Assembly (NCBI RefSeq): GCF_014649795.1
Contig: NZ_BMTS01000006.1
Location: 62,001-126,000 of the forward strand
Length of the DNA stretch: 64,000 nucleotides
Origin: Streptomyces melanogenes
Lineage (GTDB): Bacteria > Actinomycetota > Actinomycetes > Streptomycetales > Streptomycetaceae
Direction of reading: 5' to 3'
The notes under the pieces are model-generated. The model was not told the origin of the DNA, did not search any database, and saw only the letters and a program-made list of their open reading frames with translations. Positions 8,173 to 17,797 of the stretch are shown here, one piece after another (the first letter of the stretch is position 1; the number at the start of each line of letters is the position of its first letter). The position numbers and the translations under genes are program-made.

Positions 8173-8831
8173 ATCCCTATGCCGTGCTGGCGGCGGCCGC
8201 CGCCGAGTGGGACACCGTCGGGCCCCGGCTCGACACCGACGTACGGGAGGAGCTGGCCTCGCTGCTCGCGCGCGTACGGGCCGCCGCCCGGCTCGAAGCC
8301 GATCCCGCCGGGACCGCCGAACGCGCCGTGGAGCTGCTGCGCACCCGGCTGCCCGACCGGTTCGGACCCGGCCGGTTCGCCCCCACCGCCTTCCTGCCGG
8401 ACGCCGGTGAACTGGACGCCACCTATCTGGGCTTTCGCGCCGAGGACCTCGCCGTCCTGCTGCTCGACGGCCACCGGATGGTCGGGCCGGTGCTCGGCGC
8501 CGTACGGGAGCGGCTGCTCGCGGCCCCGGCCGTGGACGGCGACACCGTGCTGCGCGCGGGCGGCGACCCGTACGCACCGGGGCTCGTGCGGCTGCGCGGC
8601 GAGGGCGGGGTGCTGCGGCTGCCCGCCTTCCAGTTCTCCGAGGGCACCCTGCCCTGGCTCACCGTCCTGGAGGTCAACGAGGTGCTGCGGGCCGATACCG
8701 ACCCGTGGGGAGCCGCCGACTGGTGGCTCTCCGAGAACGCCTGGCTGGGCACCGAGCCCGTACGGCTGCTCGGCACCCCCGACGACCGGCGGCTCGCCGC
8801 GACCGCCCGCCACCTCGTCGAGGGGGAGTAG
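8169..8831 (+). CDS. Putative antitoxin with MbcA/ParS-type toxin-binding C-terminus
   Basis: 220 residues from GTG 8169, which overlaps the previous TGA. The C-terminal stretch LRLPAFQFSEGTLPWLTVL, then VNEVLRADTDPWGAADWWLSEN and AWLGTEPVRLL, follows the pattern of the MbcA/ParS/Xre toxin-binding domain (family Pfam DUF2384-like: RLPAFQF..G......DPW..A.WL......L.G..P..LL). Immediately upstream of a RES gene, the standard antitoxin-toxin order. Unlike MbcA and ParS-Xre proteins, the first 120 residues do not show an obvious HTH, so autoregulation may differ. Function inferred from motif and position. Confidence 0.7.
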   Translation: MNPYAVLAAAAAEWDTVGPRLDTDVREELASLLARVRAAARLEADPAGTAERAVELLRTRLPDRFGPGRFAPTAFLPDAGELDATYLGFRAEDLAVLLLDGHRMVGPVLGAVRERLLAAPAVDGDTVLRAGGDPYAPGLVRLRGEGGVLRLPAFQFSEGTLPWLTVLEVNEVLRADTDPWGAADWWLSENAWLGTEPVRLLGTPDDRRLAATARHLVEGE

Positions 8832-8834
8832 CCC

Positions 8835-9488
8835 GTGCCGAACTACCAGCCGCCCGCCGCGATGGCCGGGACCCCGGCCAAGGTGACCCTGACGGCCGGG
8901 ACCGTGCTCTACCGGGTGCACGCCTCGCGCCGGGCCGGGCACTCCTTCAACCCCGTTCCGGCGCACTGTCTCTACGGGGGCGGCCGGTTCGACTCGACGG
9001 GCTGCGACGCGTACGGCTATCTGTACGCCGGGCTCAGCCCCGACTCGGCGGTGAGCGAGACGCTGCTGCACTCGCTGTCGTTCGACCCGGCCGGGGGCGC
9101 CCGGCTCGTGCCCAAGGTCGCGGTGGAAGGGCGGCGGCTGACCGTGCTGCGGCTGACCGCCGGGCTCGACGTGGTCTCCCTGGTGACCGGGCACGAGCTC
9201 GCCGCCGTCCACCAGGACAGCTGGCTGGTCCAGGCCGAGTCGCGGGACTATCCGTACACCCGCGACTGGGCGCACTGGATCCGCCGCCACACCGAACCGT
9301 GGGCCCAGGGCTTCCTGTGGGCCTCCAAGCGCGAGCCGGGCGACCGGGCGGTGGTGCTCTTCGGCGACCGCTGCCCGCCGGACGCGCTCGCCGCCACCGC
9401 CGACGACCCCGTCGAGTTCGCCACCCCGGCGGGCGAGGAGTGGCTGAACTCCGTCCTGCTGCCGTACCACGCGCGCCTCGCGCCCTGA
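8835..9488 (+). CDS. RES-domain toxin (NAD+ phosphorylase / ADP-ribosyltransferase family)
   Basis: 217 residues from GTG 8835, 3 nt after the antitoxin stop. RES signatures in order: TVLYRVHAS with the conserved Arg, GGGRFDSTG and GYLYAGLSPDSAVSETLLHS with the conserved Glu and Ser, and DWAHWIRRH followed by QGFLWASKR. Known RES toxins (MbcT, ParT, Res) destroy NAD+ or ADP-ribosylate host proteins. With a macro-domain protein in the same operon the pair suggests NAD+/ADP-ribose chemistry held in check. Its TGA shares a base with the ATG of the CHAT gene. Confidence 0.85.
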   Translation: MPNYQPPAAMAGTPAKVTLTAGTVLYRVHASRRAGHSFNPVPAHCLYGGGRFDSTGCDAYGYLYAGLSPDSAVSETLLHSLSFDPAGGARLVPKVAVEGRRLTVLRLTAGLDVVSLVTGHELAAVHQDSWLVQAESRDYPYTRDWAHWIRRHTEPWAQGFLWASKREPGDRAVVLFGDRCPPDALAATADDPVEFATPAGEEWLNSVLLPYHARLAP

Positions 9489-12400
9489 TGAGATCCGGAC
9501 TCCGCGTGCCCGAGAACGACGAGCTGAATGCTGTATTGGACGAACTGTGGGGCGAGCGCGCCGCGTTCATCGAGTCGGACGGGACGGACGAGGAGCGGCT
9601 CGCCCTGCTCGACCCGTCCGTACGCCACCACGAGGCCGTGCTCGACGCGCTCGCGGACGACGCCCCCGAGGCGGCCGAAGTGCACGAGGGGCTCGGGTTC
9701 CTGTGCCAGCAGCGGGCGCTGCTCACCGACGAGGGCGAGGACCTGCTGCTCTCGGCCCGGCACTACGCGGCCGTGCTCGACGCCGCCCACCCCGACAGCG
9801 ACCTCCCGCTGGTGCGCTACAGCCGGGCCGTCTCGCTGATGCTGCACGGGCGGGCCACCAGGAACCGGGCCGAACTGGAGGAGGCGCGCGCCGAGTTCGA
9901 CACGGCGGCCGTCGAGGCGCGGCGGACGGGCGGCGAGCGGCCGCCGTGGGTGGAGGACGCCGAGTACAAGCTGGTGCTGTGCCGGGCGCTGATCTGGACG
10001 ATGTGGCAGGACGAGGCGCAGGCGGCCGCCGCCGAGGCCGAGCTGGGCACCCTCTTCGCCGCAGACCCGGGCGTCGAAGAGCGGCTGCTGCCGCAGTACC
10101 TCGACTTCTTCGGGCGGGTGCTGTACGAGCGCGGGGTCGTCCGGCAGGACGCGGCGGCCAAGGACCGTGGCGTACGGCTGCTGCGGCGCGGGCTCGTGGA
10201 GTGGGAGCCGGAGCGGGACGGGCGGCTCGCGGCCACCGCCACCCTGCTCTGCGTGGCCCAGCAGGCCCGCTACCGCGACGACCCCGACCCCGGGCGGCTG
10301 CACGACGTGGTGCTCGGCGCCCGTGCGGTGATCGGGGAGGAGGGCGCGGAGAAGGAGCTGCGGGACATGGCCGTCCTGATGCTCGGCTGGGCCCGCCAGA
10401 TGCTCGCCGAGCACGGGCTCGAGGACGACAGCGAGGGGCCGGACGTCTCCTTCGAGGAGGTGCGGGGCGTCTACCGGTCGATGATGGACGGCGTCCAGGA
10501 CGGCACCTACCAGCTGGACTACGGCGAGGAGGGCTACTTCGCGCTGATCAACGACGCCGCCTCGCCGGACCGCGCCAAGCACGGCTTCGACCACGTCTTC
10601 GCCAAGTGGAGCGAGCTGGAGCCCGGCAGCGTCGAGCACACCCGGGGCGCGGCCGCCCTCCTCGCGCACCTGCCGATGTTCGACCCGCACGGCGACCAGG
10701 TCACCAAGGAGCAGCGGGACGCGCTGACCCGGGCCGTGCTGCGGCCGGGCCCCGACGACGACCCCGACTGGCGGCGCCGGGCCCACGCCGTGGCGGGCGG
10801 CGCGCTGCTCACCGAGGAGCTGGCGGCCGGGGCCGGGGCCCGCCTCGACGAGGTCCTCGCCCACTTCGACAGCGCCGACGAGGGCCCCGGCGTCGGCGCC
10901 GACCTGGGCCTGGTGCGGATGATGGCGACCGTGCACCGGGGTCAGATGAGCGGCACCGCCGACGACATGGCGGCGGGCGCGCAGGCCTGGCGGCAGCTGC
11001 GCGAGAACCCGGAACTACCGCCGTACGCACGCCGGTTGATGGACGCCCAGCAGTCCGGCTACGACGCGGCGCAGGCGGCCCGCAGCGGCGACCTGGCCGC
11101 CACCGACGGGCATATCGCGGCCCTTCACGCGGCCATCGGCACGCTCGCCGAGGACGACACCTCCCGCATCGAGCTGTGGACCTTGCTGGAGAACGCCCGC
11201 TCGGCCCGCGACGAGCTCGCCGAGCGGCTCGGCGCCCCGCCCGCGCCCCCGCTCGCCGGCCGGCCCACCGCCGCCGAACTGCGCCGGGGCGCCGCCCGGT
11301 TGAGCCGCGACCACCGGGCCTGGGTGCTCGGCGACGGCGGCATCGCGCGGGCCCGCCGGGCCGGGCTCACCGGTGACGTGGAGCGGATCCGGGAGTCGCT
11401 TGCGCTGATCGAGGAGGGGCTCGCGCTCAGTGACGAGGGCAGCGACAGCTGGCTGCGCTACTCGCACACGGCGGGCAGCGTGTACTGCGGGCTCGCCTCG
11501 GGGGAGCGGCTGCCGTACCGCCGCACCGAACTCCTCGCCAAGGGCATCGGCCTCCTGGAGGCGGCGACCCGGCAGGCCGCCGGGCCCGGGCACCGGCTGT
11601 GGGCGCAGGCGGCGCTCGCGCTCGGCCGGGCGTACCGCACGCGCGCCCGGACCGGGGACCGCGCGGCGGGTCGCCGCTACGGCCTGGACGCGCTGCGCGG
11701 CCACGCCTGGGCGGCCTTGCTCCAGTCCGGCACGGCCGACGCCGCCGAGGCCGCGCGCACGGCCACGGCCATGTCCCTGGAGGTGGCGGCGTGGTGCCTG
11801 GCGGACGGGGTGCCCGAGGAGGCCGTGCAGGCCCTCGACTCCTGCCGGGGCCTGGTCCTGCACGCCGCCACCACCGCCTCCTCGGTGCCCGAACTCCTGG
11901 AGGACGGCGGCCACGACGCGCTGGCCCGGGAGTGGCGTGCCACGGGCGCGAGCGCCGACCTGGTGCCGAGCGCCCTGCGCCGCAGGGCCCTTTCGGCGCT
12001 GACGGCCGACGGCGGCCCGGGGGAGCCCGGCACCGGCGCCGCCCGCCTCCTCGACACGCCCGCGCCCGGCGAGATCGGCGCCGCCCTCAAGGCGCTCGGC
12101 AAGGACGCGCTGGTCTATCTGGTGCCCAAGTCGGAGGACGGCGGCGGCGTCGCCGTCCTGGTCACCTCGCGCGGCGACGTCCACCACGTGCCGCTGCCCC
12201 GGCTCACCGAGGACGCCGGGCCGCTGCGGGAGTACGAGCCGCTGGCCCGCGCCACCGGGCGCGACGTCGGACCGGTGCCGGGCTGGGGCGGGGCCGCACC
12301 CGCGCGGCCGCTGCGCGACCAGCTCGACCGGCTCTGCTCCTGGGCCTGGTACGCCGCCGTGCGCCCGCTCTTCGACCTGTTCGTGGTGCCCGACCGGCCC

Positions 12401-13222
12401 GGCCGCGTGCCCCGGCTCGTCCTCGTCCCGATGGGGGCGCTCGGCCTGGTGCCCTGGCACGCGGCGTGGGCGCCCGACGGGGACGGGGCGCGGCGGCACG
12501 CCATCGAGGAGGCGGAGATCTCGTACGCCGCCTCGGCCCGGCTGCTCTGCGAGGTCGCCGCCCGCCCCCGCACCCCGCACACCGGTGCGGCCCTGGTGGT
12601 GGGCAACCCCACCGGCGACCTGCGGTACGCGGGCGAGGAGGCCGACGCGGTGTGCCGGGCGTTCTACCCGGACGCGCGCTTCCTCGGGCTGCGCACCGGC
12701 GACGGCACCCCGGACGAGGTCGCGCACTGGCTGCGCGAGGGCGGTGACGGCGGGGCCGTGCTGCACTTGGCCTGCCACGCCGCCGTAGAGGAGAGCCGCG
12801 GCAGCAGCGCCTACCTCTCCCTCAAGGGCGGCGAGCTGGCCGCCGAGCACCTCACCGCCACCCTGCGCGGCCGGCTCGGCCTCGTCGTGCTCGCCGCCTG
12901 CCGCAGCCATGTCTCCGGGCGCGGCCACAACGAGGCCTACAGCCTGGCCGCCGCCTTTCTGGTGGCGGGCGCCCGCTCGGTCGTCGGCTCGCTCTGGCCG
13001 GTCCCGGACGACGCCACCTCCGTGCTGATGTTCATGACCCACTACTTCCTGCGCCGCGAGGACGAGCCGCCCGTACGGGCCCTGCGCCGCGCCCAGTTGT
13101 GGATGCTGGACCCGGCGCGCGAGCTCCCGCCCGAACTGCCGCCGCTGCTCGCGGCCCGGGCCGGCGCCATCGACCCGGCGGACCTCAGCGCCTGGGCAGG
13201 CTTCACGCACCTCGGCCAGTGA
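9488..13222 (+). CDS. TPR-rich protein with C-terminal CHAT protease domain
   Basis: 1244 residues. The first ~900 are alpha-helical with TPR-like pairs (for example YSRAVSLMLHGRATRNRAEL and LLRRGLVEWEPERDGRLAA). The last ~330 form a CHAT (caspase HetF-associated with TPRs) domain: RLVLVPMGALGLVPWHAAW, His1097 in LHLACHAAVEE and Cys1138 in VLAACRSHVSG make the expected dyad, and VVGSLWPVPDDATSV closes the fold. CHAT proteases are activated effectors in several defence systems, where TPRs receive the signal. Coupled to the RES gene by a TGATG overlap; its 3' end overlaps the caspase gene by 20 bp tail to tail. Confidence 0.9.
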   Translation: MRSGLRVPENDELNAVLDELWGERAAFIESDGTDEERLALLDPSVRHHEAVLDALADDAPEAAEVHEGLGFLCQQRALLTDEGEDLLLSARHYAAVLDAAHPDSDLPLVRYSRAVSLMLHGRATRNRAELEEARAEFDTAAVEARRTGGERPPWVEDAEYKLVLCRALIWTMWQDEAQAAAAEAELGTLFAADPGVEERLLPQYLDFFGRVLYERGVVRQDAAAKDRGVRLLRRGLVEWEPERDGRLAATATLLCVAQQARYRDDPDPGRLHDVVLGARAVIGEEGAEKELRDMAVLMLGWARQMLAEHGLEDDSEGPDVSFEEVRGVYRSMMDGVQDGTYQLDYGEEGYFALINDAASPDRAKHGFDHVFAKWSELEPGSVEHTRGAAALLAHLPMFDPHGDQVTKEQRDALTRAVLRPGPDDDPDWRRRAHAVAGGALLTEELAAGAGARLDEVLAHFDSADEGPGVGADLGLVRMMATVHRGQMSGTADDMAAGAQAWRQLRENPELPPYARRLMDAQQSGYDAAQAARSGDLAATDGHIAALHAAIGTLAEDDTSRIELWTLLENARSARDELAERLGAPPAPPLAGRPTAAELRRGAARLSRDHRAWVLGDGGIARARRAGLTGDVERIRESLALIEEGLALSDEGSDSWLRYSHTAGSVYCGLASGERLPYRRTELLAKGIGLLEAATRQAAGPGHRLWAQAALALGRAYRTRARTGDRAAGRRYGLDALRGHAWAALLQSGTADAAEAARTATAMSLEVAAWCLADGVPEEAVQALDSCRGLVLHAATTASSVPELLEDGGHDALAREWRATGASADLVPSALRRRALSALTADGGPGEPGTGAARLLDTPAPGEIGAALKALGKDALVYLVPKSEDGGGVAVLVTSRGDVHHVPLPRLTEDAGPLREYEPLARATGRDVGPVPGWGGAAPARPLRDQLDRLCSWAWYAAVRPLFDLFVVPDRPGRVPRLVLVPMGALGLVPWHAAWAPDGDGARRHAIEEAEISYAASARLLCEVAARPRTPHTGAALVVGNPTGDLRYAGEEADAVCRAFYPDARFLGLRTGDGTPDEVAHWLREGGDGGAVLHLACHAAVEESRGSSAYLSLKGGELAAEHLTATLRGRLGLVVLAACRSHVSGRGHNEAYSLAAAFLVAGARSVVGSLWPVPDDATSVLMFMTHYFLRREDEPPVRALRRAQLWMLDPARELPPELPPLLAARAGAIDPADLSAWAGFTHLGQ

Positions 13223-15089
13223 CCCCCGGCCCCGGCACCACCGTCCGCAGCGCGACCGTCCGCGTCGCCCACTGGCCGGGCCCCACCGCCCTGACCGGCC
13301 CGACGTCCCGGCCCCCGGGCCCGGCCAGCCGCAGCACACCGTCCGGGGCGGCGCCGTCGCGCGCCCCCGGCCCGTACGGATCCCACGCCCCCAGCCGGAA
13401 CGGCACCGTGTTCAGCTCGCCCTCGGCCACGATCAGCTTGAGCCAGTCGCGCGCGTACGCCCCCGGGCGCGGCTCCCGGGTCGCGGGCAGGCTCAGCCGT
13501 ACGGGCTGGCCGTCGAGGGCGTGGCCGGTGTGGCCCGGGGCGATGAAGTGGCCGGGGAACAGGGTGGAGTCGATGGCGTACCGGTCGTTCAGGTCGAGCA
13601 GGACGCACCACAGCGGGCGGTCGCCCACGTTGCGCAGCCGGATGGAGACCCATGGCTCCTGCGGCCCGTCGTAGGCGCGGACGATCTCGCCGTTCCCGTC
13701 CGGGACCAGCGGCTCCTGGTCGCCCCACGGCACGACCTCCACCCGTATGTGCCCCCGCAGCGGCGAGGTGCGCGCCTCCAGGTCGCGGATGCCGTGCCAG
13801 TGGGCCAGATGGGTCAGGCAGTCGGCGACCCGGGCGGTGTCCGCCGGGTCGTACAGCGGCAGCGGCGCCACGAACGGCGAGCCGTCCCGCCGCAGCACCC
13901 GCACCTGCCCGTCGCCGTGCGCCTGGACCCGCAGGAGCAGCCCGGCGGACTCGGCTTCCGGGCCCGTCACCAGACGTACGACCGGTGAAGTGAGCTGGTC
14001 CGCAAGCGACTTGGCGAAACCTTCCGGCCCGTCGACCGTCACAGCGGCCGACGCCGACGGCGTCGCGCTCAGCGCCACCGGATGCACCCGCCCGGGCGCA
14101 GGCGTCCACCCGTCGGGGTCCACCAGCGTCCGGTCCGCCAGCACCGCACGGGCCACCAGCGGGCCGCCGCCCGGCCCGGTCGCCGTGAACTCGGTGCCGG
14201 GACCGCCGGGCAGCCCGTGGACCCGCCCGCAGTCCACCTCCCAGCCGTCCGCCCCGAACCGCAGCAGGTGCGGGCTCGGTGTGCGCGGCGCCCCGCCCAG
14301 GAACGGGGTGTCCGCGAGGCCGCCCGCGTCGGCCGGGAACAGCACCGGGTGCTGCTCGAACCCGGTGCGCCGCACCCCGGCGTGCGCGGCGGCCAGCAGC
14401 TCCCGGTAGGTGGTGTCCGGGCCCGCCGCGCCCAGGGCGTCGAGCAGCGCGTGGGTGAAGACCCCGCGCCGGACGGGAGCGCCGGACGCACTGTCGGGCG
14501 CGTAATCCGCCTCGAACGACAGCTGGTTGAGGCGGCTGGCCGCGAGGAGGACGTGGCCGGACGCGCGCTGGGGGCCGCCCGTGTCCCGGGGCGCGGCGGG
14601 CGCGAGCCAGGACGGGTCGGGCGGGGTGGAGCGCGGGGCCAATCGCGGATCGCGGGTGCCGCCGCCCGAGAAGCAGCAGTCGAGCACCGCCGCCACATGC
14701 GCGCCGCCCGCCGCGAGCCCGTCCAGGAGCGCGCCCAGGCGCTTGTCGGGCAGCGGCCCGTCCACACAGACCAGTGCCTGGCTGCGGCCGGTCGCCTCCA
14801 CCACCTGCTCCTCGATGGTGCCCAGGACGAGCTCGGTGCCGTGCCCGGAGAACCACAGCAGCGCCGTGTCGTCGGGACCGGCCTGCCCGAGGTGGTCGCG
14901 CAGCGCGGACTCGACGGCGGCGACGGTGGCCTCGCCGTCGAGCAGCGTACGGACCGACAGCCGGTCGCCGACGCGGTGTTCGAGGGACCGGCGGGCCGCC
15001 AGGACGTCGTTCACACAGCCCGAGAGGCGGGCGTGCCGAGGGCCGCGGTAGGCGTCGATGCCGACGAGCAGGGCGTAGATCATTCGCAT
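13203..15089 (-). CDS. Caspase-like (C14 / metacaspase-type) cysteine peptidase with C-terminal beta-rich domain
   Basis: 628 residues from ATG 15089 (second Met two codons on; no clear Shine-Dalgarno). The caspase fold starts at once: MIYALLVGIDAY, then His83 in LLWFSGHGTE and the Cys139 in AAVLDCCFSGGG, the normal His-Cys dyad. Residues about 260-628 are beta-rich, with NVGDRPLWCVLLDLND and RLSLPATREPRPGAYARDWLKLIVAE split over a region that resembles DUF4384, a domain often fused to bacterial caspases. It is convergent with the CHAT gene and divergent from the gene at 15248, so one locus holds two caspase-superfamily proteases. Substrate unknown. Confidence 0.88.
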   Translation of the reverse strand: MRMIYALLVGIDAYRGPRHARLSGCVNDVLAARRSLEHRVGDRLSVRTLLDGEATVAAVESALRDHLGQAGPDDTALLWFSGHGTELVLGTIEEQVVEATGRSQALVCVDGPLPDKRLGALLDGLAAGGAHVAAVLDCCFSGGGTRDPRLAPRSTPPDPSWLAPAAPRDTGGPQRASGHVLLAASRLNQLSFEADYAPDSASGAPVRRGVFTHALLDALGAAGPDTTYRELLAAAHAGVRRTGFEQHPVLFPADAGGLADTPFLGGAPRTPSPHLLRFGADGWEVDCGRVHGLPGGPGTEFTATGPGGGPLVARAVLADRTLVDPDGWTPAPGRVHPVALSATPSASAAVTVDGPEGFAKSLADQLTSPVVRLVTGPEAESAGLLLRVQAHGDGQVRVLRRDGSPFVAPLPLYDPADTARVADCLTHLAHWHGIRDLEARTSPLRGHIRVEVVPWGDQEPLVPDGNGEIVRAYDGPQEPWVSIRLRNVGDRPLWCVLLDLNDRYAIDSTLFPGHFIAPGHTGHALDGQPVRLSLPATREPRPGAYARDWLKLIVAEGELNTVPFRLGAWDPYGPGARDGAAPDGVLRLAGPGGRDVGPVRAVGPGQWATRTVALRTVVPGPGVTGRGA

Positions 15090-15247
15090 GGGCGGGAGTC
15101 TGGCAGCAGAACCTGGCCGGAAACAGGTCGTACCCCGGTCGCCGTCCGGGCGCCGGGGCCACAATTCCCGTTCCGGCACACACGATTGACGCCGACTCAC
15201 TAGTCTGCCTGAGTCCGCCCGCACGACCCATGATCTCCGGGGGAACC

Positions 15248-15778
15248 ATGGGACCCATCGAACGACCCCGCCGCGTGGTGCAGCCGCCCGCGACCGCACC
15301 CGTCCAGCCGCTCCAGCAGTCCGGGACGGCACGGACCGGCCACCAGCCGTGGCAGCCCGCGCCGCAGCAGCAGGAGCGGACCTCGCAGCGCCGGGGCGCC
15401 ACCGCCCCGCCCCTGCGCCACGCGCTGTACGGGGACCGCTCGGCGGACCTGCGGGAGGCGCTGTCGCGCCTGGACGCCCAGGTCGACGAGGCCGCGCGCA
15501 GACAGCTCGCGGACTGGATCCGCGAGGAGTACGAGGTCCAGCACACCGCGATCCCCGTCGGGTTCGTCACCAAGTGCTACCTCGGCGCCCCCTTCGTGGA
15601 CCACATCCTCGACCTCGCCGGAGCGATCGTGGAGCACTACGCGCCCGGCACCCCCATGCCCGAGCCCTTCGGCGCGGGCCGGATGCTGGCCCGCTCCGGC
15701 TCGTACGTCTGCGTAGAGGTGTACGGGGACGGGCTCGTGCTGCCCGTGCTGCCGGACGGCTCGGTCGTCCACCCGTGA
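15248..15778 (+). CDS. Conserved protein of unknown function in conflict island
   Basis: 176 residues from ATG 15248 (GGGGGA upstream; ATG 15230 possible). Residues 1-55 are Pro/Gln-rich and probably disordered. Residues about 60-176 are folded: LREALSRLDAQVDEAARRQL, DWIREEYEVQHTAIPVGF, VDHILDLAGAIVEHY and a C-terminal beta stretch YVCVEVYGDGLVLPVLPDG. I do not recognise the family. It opens a rightward group that ends with an AAA+ ATPase and is divergent from the caspase gene across ~155 bp, so it may be an adaptor or sensor; that is inference. Confidence 0.75.
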   Translation: MGPIERPRRVVQPPATAPVQPLQQSGTARTGHQPWQPAPQQQERTSQRRGATAPPLRHALYGDRSADLREALSRLDAQVDEAARRQLADWIREEYEVQHTAIPVGFVTKCYLGAPFVDHILDLAGAIVEHYAPGTPMPEPFGAGRMLARSGSYVCVEVYGDGLVLPVLPDGSVVHP

Positions 15779-15839
15779 GCACCCCCGCGGACGCGCATCC
15801 GTACACGTACATCTGACGCACCCCGATCGGAGACACCGC

Positions 15840-17612
15840 ATGGCTGACGTCGACTACTCCCTGCACAGGAAGGTGCAGGAAGTCAGCGGCCTCGTCGTCC
15901 GGCTCAGCGAGCAGGTGGGAGCCGTGGGCGGCCAGGTGGCCGCCGTCGACGCCAACCAGCAGCTCACCCGCACCGAACTCCAGGAGCTGCGCGACGAGTT
16001 CCGCGCCTTCGTCCAGCAGGCCCAGCTCACCGCGAACGTCCAGCGCGCGGAGACCCGCGTCGGCGTCATCCAGGACCAGGTCGACCACGAGTTCGGGCAC
16101 CACAAGGTGGTGCGCCGCACCGCCGTCGGCATGCTCCAGGCGTTCGACGTGGGCCTGGTCTCCGAGGAGACCGTGCGCGCGGTCAGCGAGCAGCTGATGA
16201 TCCAGACGCCCCGGTACTGGCTCGCCCCGGCCCTGGTCGCGCTGGCGGCCTGGTCGGCCGACGACCCGGGTCTTTGCGGGCGCGCCGTGGAGGAGGCGTT
16301 CCGCCGCTCCTCCCACCGCACCTCGCTCTTCTTCGCCCTGGTGCTGCGCCGCCAGAACCGCCGGGACGAGTCGGTGCGCTGGCTGCGCCACTATCTGCTC
16401 GCCCAGGACCCGGCGCACCTCGGCCGGGAGTTCGCGGTCATCCTGGAGTCCATCTCGCAGGGCGCGTTCGGCGCGGCGGGCCGCGAGCTGCTGCGCACCA
16501 CGCTCGACGGCTGGCGCGAGACGATGCGATACGACGACGCGGCCCAGCGGGCCCAGATCACCCGCTGGCGCGCCGAGCTCGACTCGCTGCGCCCGGCCGC
16601 CCCGCAGGACGAGTACCCGGTGCTCGCCCAGGTCTCCCCGCAGGGCCCGCAGCTCGCCGGAGTCCTGTCGTCGGCCCGCGTCCAGCGGGTGGCGCACGAC
16701 AAGTACCGGGCGCTCCTGGAGCGGGAGTTCACCACCTCGGACCGGATCGAGGACGCCGTCGACGACATCCTCGACCGGCTCGTGTCCGAGTACGACAACG
16801 AGGAGCTGCCGCTGCGGCGCGACCTCGCCTTCAACCACGCGGTCATCGACCACGGCGGCGACCTCACCGCCGCGAAGGGCGCCCTCGACACGGACTCCGC
16901 CGCGTACGAGGAGACGCTGGACTATCTGACCGTGCAGACCACGGCCGCGCTCAGCCCCGAGGCCATCGGCACCTCGGTCGCCACCCAGCGGCTCGCGGTC
17001 GCCGCCTGCCGGGAGTGGTTCCGCCACGCCCACCAGCAGTTCTCGGCGGACTACCGGGGGGCCGTGCCGCAGGACGTGCAGGCGCGGTTCGGTGGCGCGT
17101 ACCCGATCGCCGGGCGCACCTTCCAGCTGCCGCCGTGGACCGGCTCGTACACCCAGCCGCTGCCGGGCCTGGAGCAGCAGCTCGCCGCGCACTGGGACAC
17201 CCACGCGCGCACGTTCCTCGCCTCGTTCGCCTATCCGCTGGCCCGCAAGGTGACCCCGCTGGCCCTGGTGCTGCTGGGGATCCTGGTGATCGGCTTCGGG
17301 ATCAGCGCGGGCGTCACGCTCACGCTCATGGCGATCACGGGCGCCGTGTGGGGCCTGGTGATCCACCAGGGCCTCAGCGCCGCCCGCAAGGTCGAGAACG
17401 CCGCGAAGACCCTCCTCGACCAGTCCAGGCGCGACGCTCTGCACCAACTGCGCGCCGGATCGGCCGAGTTGACCGACTGGTACGAGTCCTACCGCACCGC
17501 CGACGCCGTGGAGCCGCGGCTGCGCGAACTGATCGACTCGCTGGGGGCCGCCCTCGACGGCGCCTCCCCCTTCGACGGCCGTACCGTCCGCAAGGAAGGC
17601 AGCAACGCATGA
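15840..17612 (+). CDS. Large coiled-coil / membrane-associated protein of unknown function
   Basis: 590 residues, ATG 15840 after GGAG. Residues 1-70 are a heptad-rich coiled coil (LHRKVQEVSGLVVRLSEQV). The middle is helical with many Trp/Arg pairs. Residues about 465-515 hold two hydrophobic helices (VTPLALVLLGILVIGFGISA and VTLTLMAITGAVWGLVIHQG) that could anchor it in the membrane, followed by a helical tail. No catalytic motif seen. Its stop overlaps the next ATG (ATGA), which ties it to the genes that lead to the AAA+ ATPase. A scaffold or membrane-targeting subunit is possible. Confidence 0.8.
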   Translation: MADVDYSLHRKVQEVSGLVVRLSEQVGAVGGQVAAVDANQQLTRTELQELRDEFRAFVQQAQLTANVQRAETRVGVIQDQVDHEFGHHKVVRRTAVGMLQAFDVGLVSEETVRAVSEQLMIQTPRYWLAPALVALAAWSADDPGLCGRAVEEAFRRSSHRTSLFFALVLRRQNRRDESVRWLRHYLLAQDPAHLGREFAVILESISQGAFGAAGRELLRTTLDGWRETMRYDDAAQRAQITRWRAELDSLRPAAPQDEYPVLAQVSPQGPQLAGVLSSARVQRVAHDKYRALLEREFTTSDRIEDAVDDILDRLVSEYDNEELPLRRDLAFNHAVIDHGGDLTAAKGALDTDSAAYEETLDYLTVQTTAALSPEAIGTSVATQRLAVAACREWFRHAHQQFSADYRGAVPQDVQARFGGAYPIAGRTFQLPPWTGSYTQPLPGLEQQLAAHWDTHARTFLASFAYPLARKVTPLALVLLGILVIGFGISAGVTLTLMAITGAVWGLVIHQGLSAARKVENAAKTLLDQSRRDALHQLRAGSAELTDWYESYRTADAVEPRLRELIDSLGAALDGASPFDGRTVRKEGSNA

Positions 17613-17797
17613 CCGTCCCGCACCAGCCCCCGCCGCCGGACCGCCCCGCGCCCTCGCCGTGGGCGGCCACCGCCGCCAAGCCCGGCGAGCGCGTCACCAC
17701 CCGGCTGCGCCGGATCGTCGAGGGCCTGCCCGACTGGTCCCCGCTGCCGCCCGGCGAGACCCTGGTGCGCCGCCGCCGCGACCCCGGAGGGCTGTGA
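17609..17797 (+). CDS. Small basic protein of conflict island
   Basis: 62 residues. The ATG overlaps the previous stop and its TGA overlaps the next GTG, so it is translated as part of the operon. It has a Pro-rich N-terminus and a basic tail (VTTRLRRIVEGLPDW, ETLVRRRRDPGG). No family recognised. The double overlap is the main evidence that it is real. Confidence 0.65.
   Translation: MTVPHQPPPPDRPAPSPWAATAAKPGERVTTRLRRIVEGLPDWSPLPPGETLVRRRRDPGGL

Noticed and set aside
13042..15573. 843-codon minus-strand frame
   Set aside because: Shadow of the caspase gene one frame away, with no motif.
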